Below, piece after piece: positions 3,492 through 5,048 of a stretch of DNA of 5,048 nucleotides. The position numbers were made by a program, and so were the translations under genes. Position 1 is the stretch's first letter, and the number at the start of each line of letters is the position of its first letter. Source of the DNA: VRUE01 sp035266685 (lineage in GTDB: Bacteria; Actinomycetota; Thermoleophilia; Solirubrobacterales; 70-9); assembly GCA_035266685.1 (NCBI GenBank), contig DATFMX010000141.1, positions 1 to 5,048 of the forward strand, read 5' to 3'. Under the pieces are notes generated by a model that was given only the letters and a program-made list of their open reading frames with translations, was not told the origin of the DNA and did no database searches.

Positions 3492-4685
3492 TTGAGCAAC
3501 CGCACGTACGTGATCGGGGTCGGCATGACCAAATTCGAGAAGCCCGGCACCAAGGAGGGCGACTACCCCGACTGGGCCAAGGAGGCGGGGGAGAAGGCGC
3601 TCGCCGACGCCGGCATCCCGTACGAGGACGTCGAGCAGGCCTACGCCGGCTACTGCTACGGCGACTCGACCTACGGCCAGCGGGCGCTCTACCAGCTCGG
3701 CCTCACCGGAATCCCGGTGGTCAACGTCAACAACAACTGCTCGACCGGCTCCTCGGCGCTGTTCCTCGCCCGCCAGGCGGTCAAGGGCGGCCTGGTCGAG
3801 TGCGCGATGGCGGTCGGCTTCGAGAAGATGGAGCCGGGCTCGCTCGGCGTCAAGTACACCGACCGCACCAACGCGCTCGACAAGCACGCGATGCGGATGT
3901 TCGAGATCCGCGATCCCGAGCAGTCGCCGCCGGCGCCGCAGATGTTCGGCAACGCCGGTCGCGACCACATGGAGAAGTACGGCTCCAACCCCGACCACTA
4001 CGCCTGGATCGGCTGGAAGAACCACAAGCACTCGGTCAACAACCCCTACGCCCAGTTCCAGGACGTATATAGCCTCTCGGAGATCAAGGCGGCGAAGATG
4101 ATCCACGACCCGCTGACCAAGCTGCAGTGCTCGCCGACCTCCGACGGCTCGGCCTGCGCGATCGTCGCCTCCGAGCGCTACGTCGAAGAGCACGGCCTCG
4201 GCGACCAGGCGATCGAGATCGCCGGCCAGTCGATGATCACCGACCTCAGCTCGACCTTCGCCGAGGACACCGACTGCATGAAGATCGTCGGCTCCGACAT
4301 GTCGAAGACCGCGGCCGAGCAGGCCTATGCCGAGGCCGGGATCAGCGCCGAGGAAGTCGACGTCTGCGAGCTGCACGACTGCTTCAGCGCCAACGAGCTG
4401 ATCACTTACGAAGCGCTCGGCTTCGCGGCCGAGGGGGAGGCCCACAAGCTGGTCGAGGAAGAAGCGACCACGTTCGGCGGCAAGGTCGTCGTCAATCCCT
4501 CGGGCGGACTGATCTCGAAGGGGCACCCGCTGGGCGCGACCGGCCTGGCGCAGTGCTCGGAGCTGACCTGGCAGCTGCGCGGGGAAGCCGACAAGCGACA
4601 GGTCGAGGGCGCGAAGACCGCCCTCCAGCACAACATCGGCCTCGGCGGCGCCGCCGTGGTCACCGTCTACAAGCCGGCGGCCTAA
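3492..4685 (+). CDS. SCPx-type thiolase ('lipid-transfer protein' family), TTG start
   Basis: This 397-residue protein belongs to the sterol-carrier-protein-x branch of the thiolase superfamily, which cleaves 3-oxoacyl-CoA thiolytically or makes the reverse C-C bond. In Actinobacteria such enzymes act in fatty-acid or sterol side-chain degradation. It begins SNRTYVIGVGMTKFEKPG. Cys83 in NNNCSTGSSA is the nucleophile that becomes acylated. His295 and Cys297 lie in the HDCF motif (295-298) that distinguishes SCP2/SCPx thiolases, and His345 is in KGHPLGATG. The C-terminus HNIGLGGAAVVTVY has Ala where classical thiolases carry the CxG cysteine, normal for this branch. All catalytic residues are present. 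As I recall, Ltp2-type steroid aldolases of the same superfamily use Tyr at the two His positions, so a thiolase is more likely than an aldolase. There is no fused SCP2 domain, and no DUF35 partner is visible. The TTG start is supported by AGGAG 6 nt upstream. An SDR gene follows after 26 bp, probably in one operon. The acyl-CoA substrate is unknown. Confidence 0.93.
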   Translation: MSNRTYVIGVGMTKFEKPGTKEGDYPDWAKEAGEKALADAGIPYEDVEQAYAGYCYGDSTYGQRALYQLGLTGIPVVNVNNNCSTGSSALFLARQAVKGGLVECAMAVGFEKMEPGSLGVKYTDRTNALDKHAMRMFEIRDPEQSPPAPQMFGNAGRDHMEKYGSNPDHYAWIGWKNHKHSVNNPYAQFQDVYSLSEIKAAKMIHDPLTKLQCSPTSDGSACAIVASERYVEEHGLGDQAIEIAGQSMITDLSSTFAEDTDCMKIVGSDMSKTAAEQAYAEAGISAEEVDVCELHDCFSANELITYEALGFAAEGEAHKLVEEEATTFGGKVVVNPSGGLISKGHPLGATGLAQCSELTWQLRGEADKRQVEGAKTALQHNIGLGGAAVVTVYKPAA

Positions 4686-4695
4686 CGGCCGTTGC

Positions 4696-4707
4696 GGAGG
4701 AGGAGGG
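4696..4707 (+). promoter_or_regulatory. Strong ribosome binding site of the SDR gene
   Basis: GGAGGAGGAGGG offers several Shine-Dalgarno registers 4-10 nt before the ATG at 4712. It fixes that start and suggests efficient translation within the thiolase operon. Confidence 0.75.
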
Positions 4708-4711
4708 CACG

Positions 4712-5048
4712 ATGGCGAAGCAGAGACGCTCGCTGAGCGGCAAGGTCGTGGCGATCACCGGGGGCGCCCGGGGGATCGGCAAGGCGACCGCGGCAGCGCT
4801 GGTCCGCAAGGGCTGCCGCGTCGCGATCGGCGATCTCGACCTGGAGCTGGCCGAGCGGACGGCGGCGGAGCTGGGCGGCGGCACGCTGGCGCTCGCGCTC
4901 GACGTCACCGACCGCGCCTCCTTCGCCGGCTTCCTCGACGAGGCCGAGCGCCAGCTCGGGCCGCTCGATGTGGTCGTCAACAACGCCGGGATCATGCCGG
5001 TGACGCCATTCGCCGAGGAGTCGGATGACTCGATCCGCCGCCAGCTCG
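4712..5048 (+). CDS. Short-chain dehydrogenase/reductase (SDR), N-terminal 112 residues, cut by window edge
   Basis: This is the N-terminal half of a classical SDR, an NAD(P)H-dependent alcohol/ketone oxidoreductase with a Rossmann fold. The cofactor motif TGGARGIG spans residues 16-23 (TGxxxGxG). Asp41 at the end of the second strand (IGDLD) favours NAD(H), while Arg20 before the second Gly of the motif is often seen with NADP(H), so preference is uncertain. LDVTD (63-67) provides the adenine-contacting Asp64, and NNAG (90-93) is the fourth-strand motif. The catalytic Ser, Tyr and Lys lie beyond the window. Classical SDRs are about 250-280 residues. The ATG at 4712 follows a strong ribosome binding site, and KQRRSLSGKVVAITGG has the usual spacing from start to nucleotide motif. 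It lies 26 bp after the thiolase stop in the same direction, so co-transcription is likely. It could catalyse the hydroxyacyl-to-oxoacyl (or related) step feeding the thiolase. That pairing is inference from context. Confidence 0.92.
   Translation, partial: MAKQRRSLSGKVVAITGGARGIGKATAAALVRKGCRVAIGDLDLELAERTAAELGGGTLALALDVTDRASFAGFLDEAERQLGPLDVVVNNAGIMPVTPFAEESDDSIRRQL

Noticed and set aside
3312..4631. Minus-strand open frame of 439 codons opposite the thiolase, and a similar 409-codon one at 2251-3480
   Set aside because: Long antisense frames are expected in GC-rich coding DNA. Their translations are repetitive and show no recognisable motif.

Overview
The window comes from a high-GC bacterial chromosome, most likely an actinobacterium; a deep-branching, Thermoleophilia/Solirubrobacterales-like lineage is my best guess. 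The grounds are coding regions with mostly G/C third positions, a mycobacterial-style ribbon-helix-helix MazE/MazF pair, an SCPx-type thiolase of the kind labelled 'lipid-transfer protein' in Actinobacteria, and several starts that look leaderless. Taxonomy is inferred from style only.

Left part (1-1492). A DNA polymerase IV gene (dinB) runs leftward off the window edge. It is divergent from a 43-codon open frame that looks like the 5' stump of a cupin-domain gene. Between them lies a perfect 26-bp palindrome, flanked by inverted, nearly identical '-10 box plus start codon' segments. Directly after the stump comes a compact type II toxin-antitoxin module: an RHH MazE-like antitoxin overlapping a MazF/PemK-type endoribonuclease toxin by 14 nt. 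It has its own consensus TATAAT box and more relaxed codon usage, so it looks acquired. An unidentified 92-residue protein follows. A composite inverted repeat then separates it from the convergent ccdA gene.

Middle part (1493-3432). A leftward CcdA-type thiol-disulfide membrane transporter diverges from a rightward FUSC-family (fusaric-acid-resistance-like) membrane protein. The FUSC reading frame clearly continues upstream of its first ATG, through a first membrane helix, but contains no ATG, GTG or TTG there. A CTG start or a damaged start must be considered.

Right part (3433-5048). A complete SCPx/lipid-transfer-type thiolase with a TTG start and good Shine-Dalgarno is followed 26 bp later by a short-chain dehydrogenase that runs off the right edge. 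They look like one operon acting on acyl-CoA, fatty-acid or sterol-like substrates; the exact substrate cannot be read from sequence.

A theme across the window is start architecture. Candidate first genes of transcripts (dinB, cupin stump, mazE, the 92-residue gene, ccdA and possibly the FUSC gene) each have a TAnnnT box only 6-9 nt before the start codon and no Shine-Dalgarno. The overlapping or closely spaced genes (toxin, thiolase, SDR) have purine-rich ribosome binding sites. I saw no tRNA, rRNA, CRISPR array, insertion sequence or plainly novel multi-gene system.
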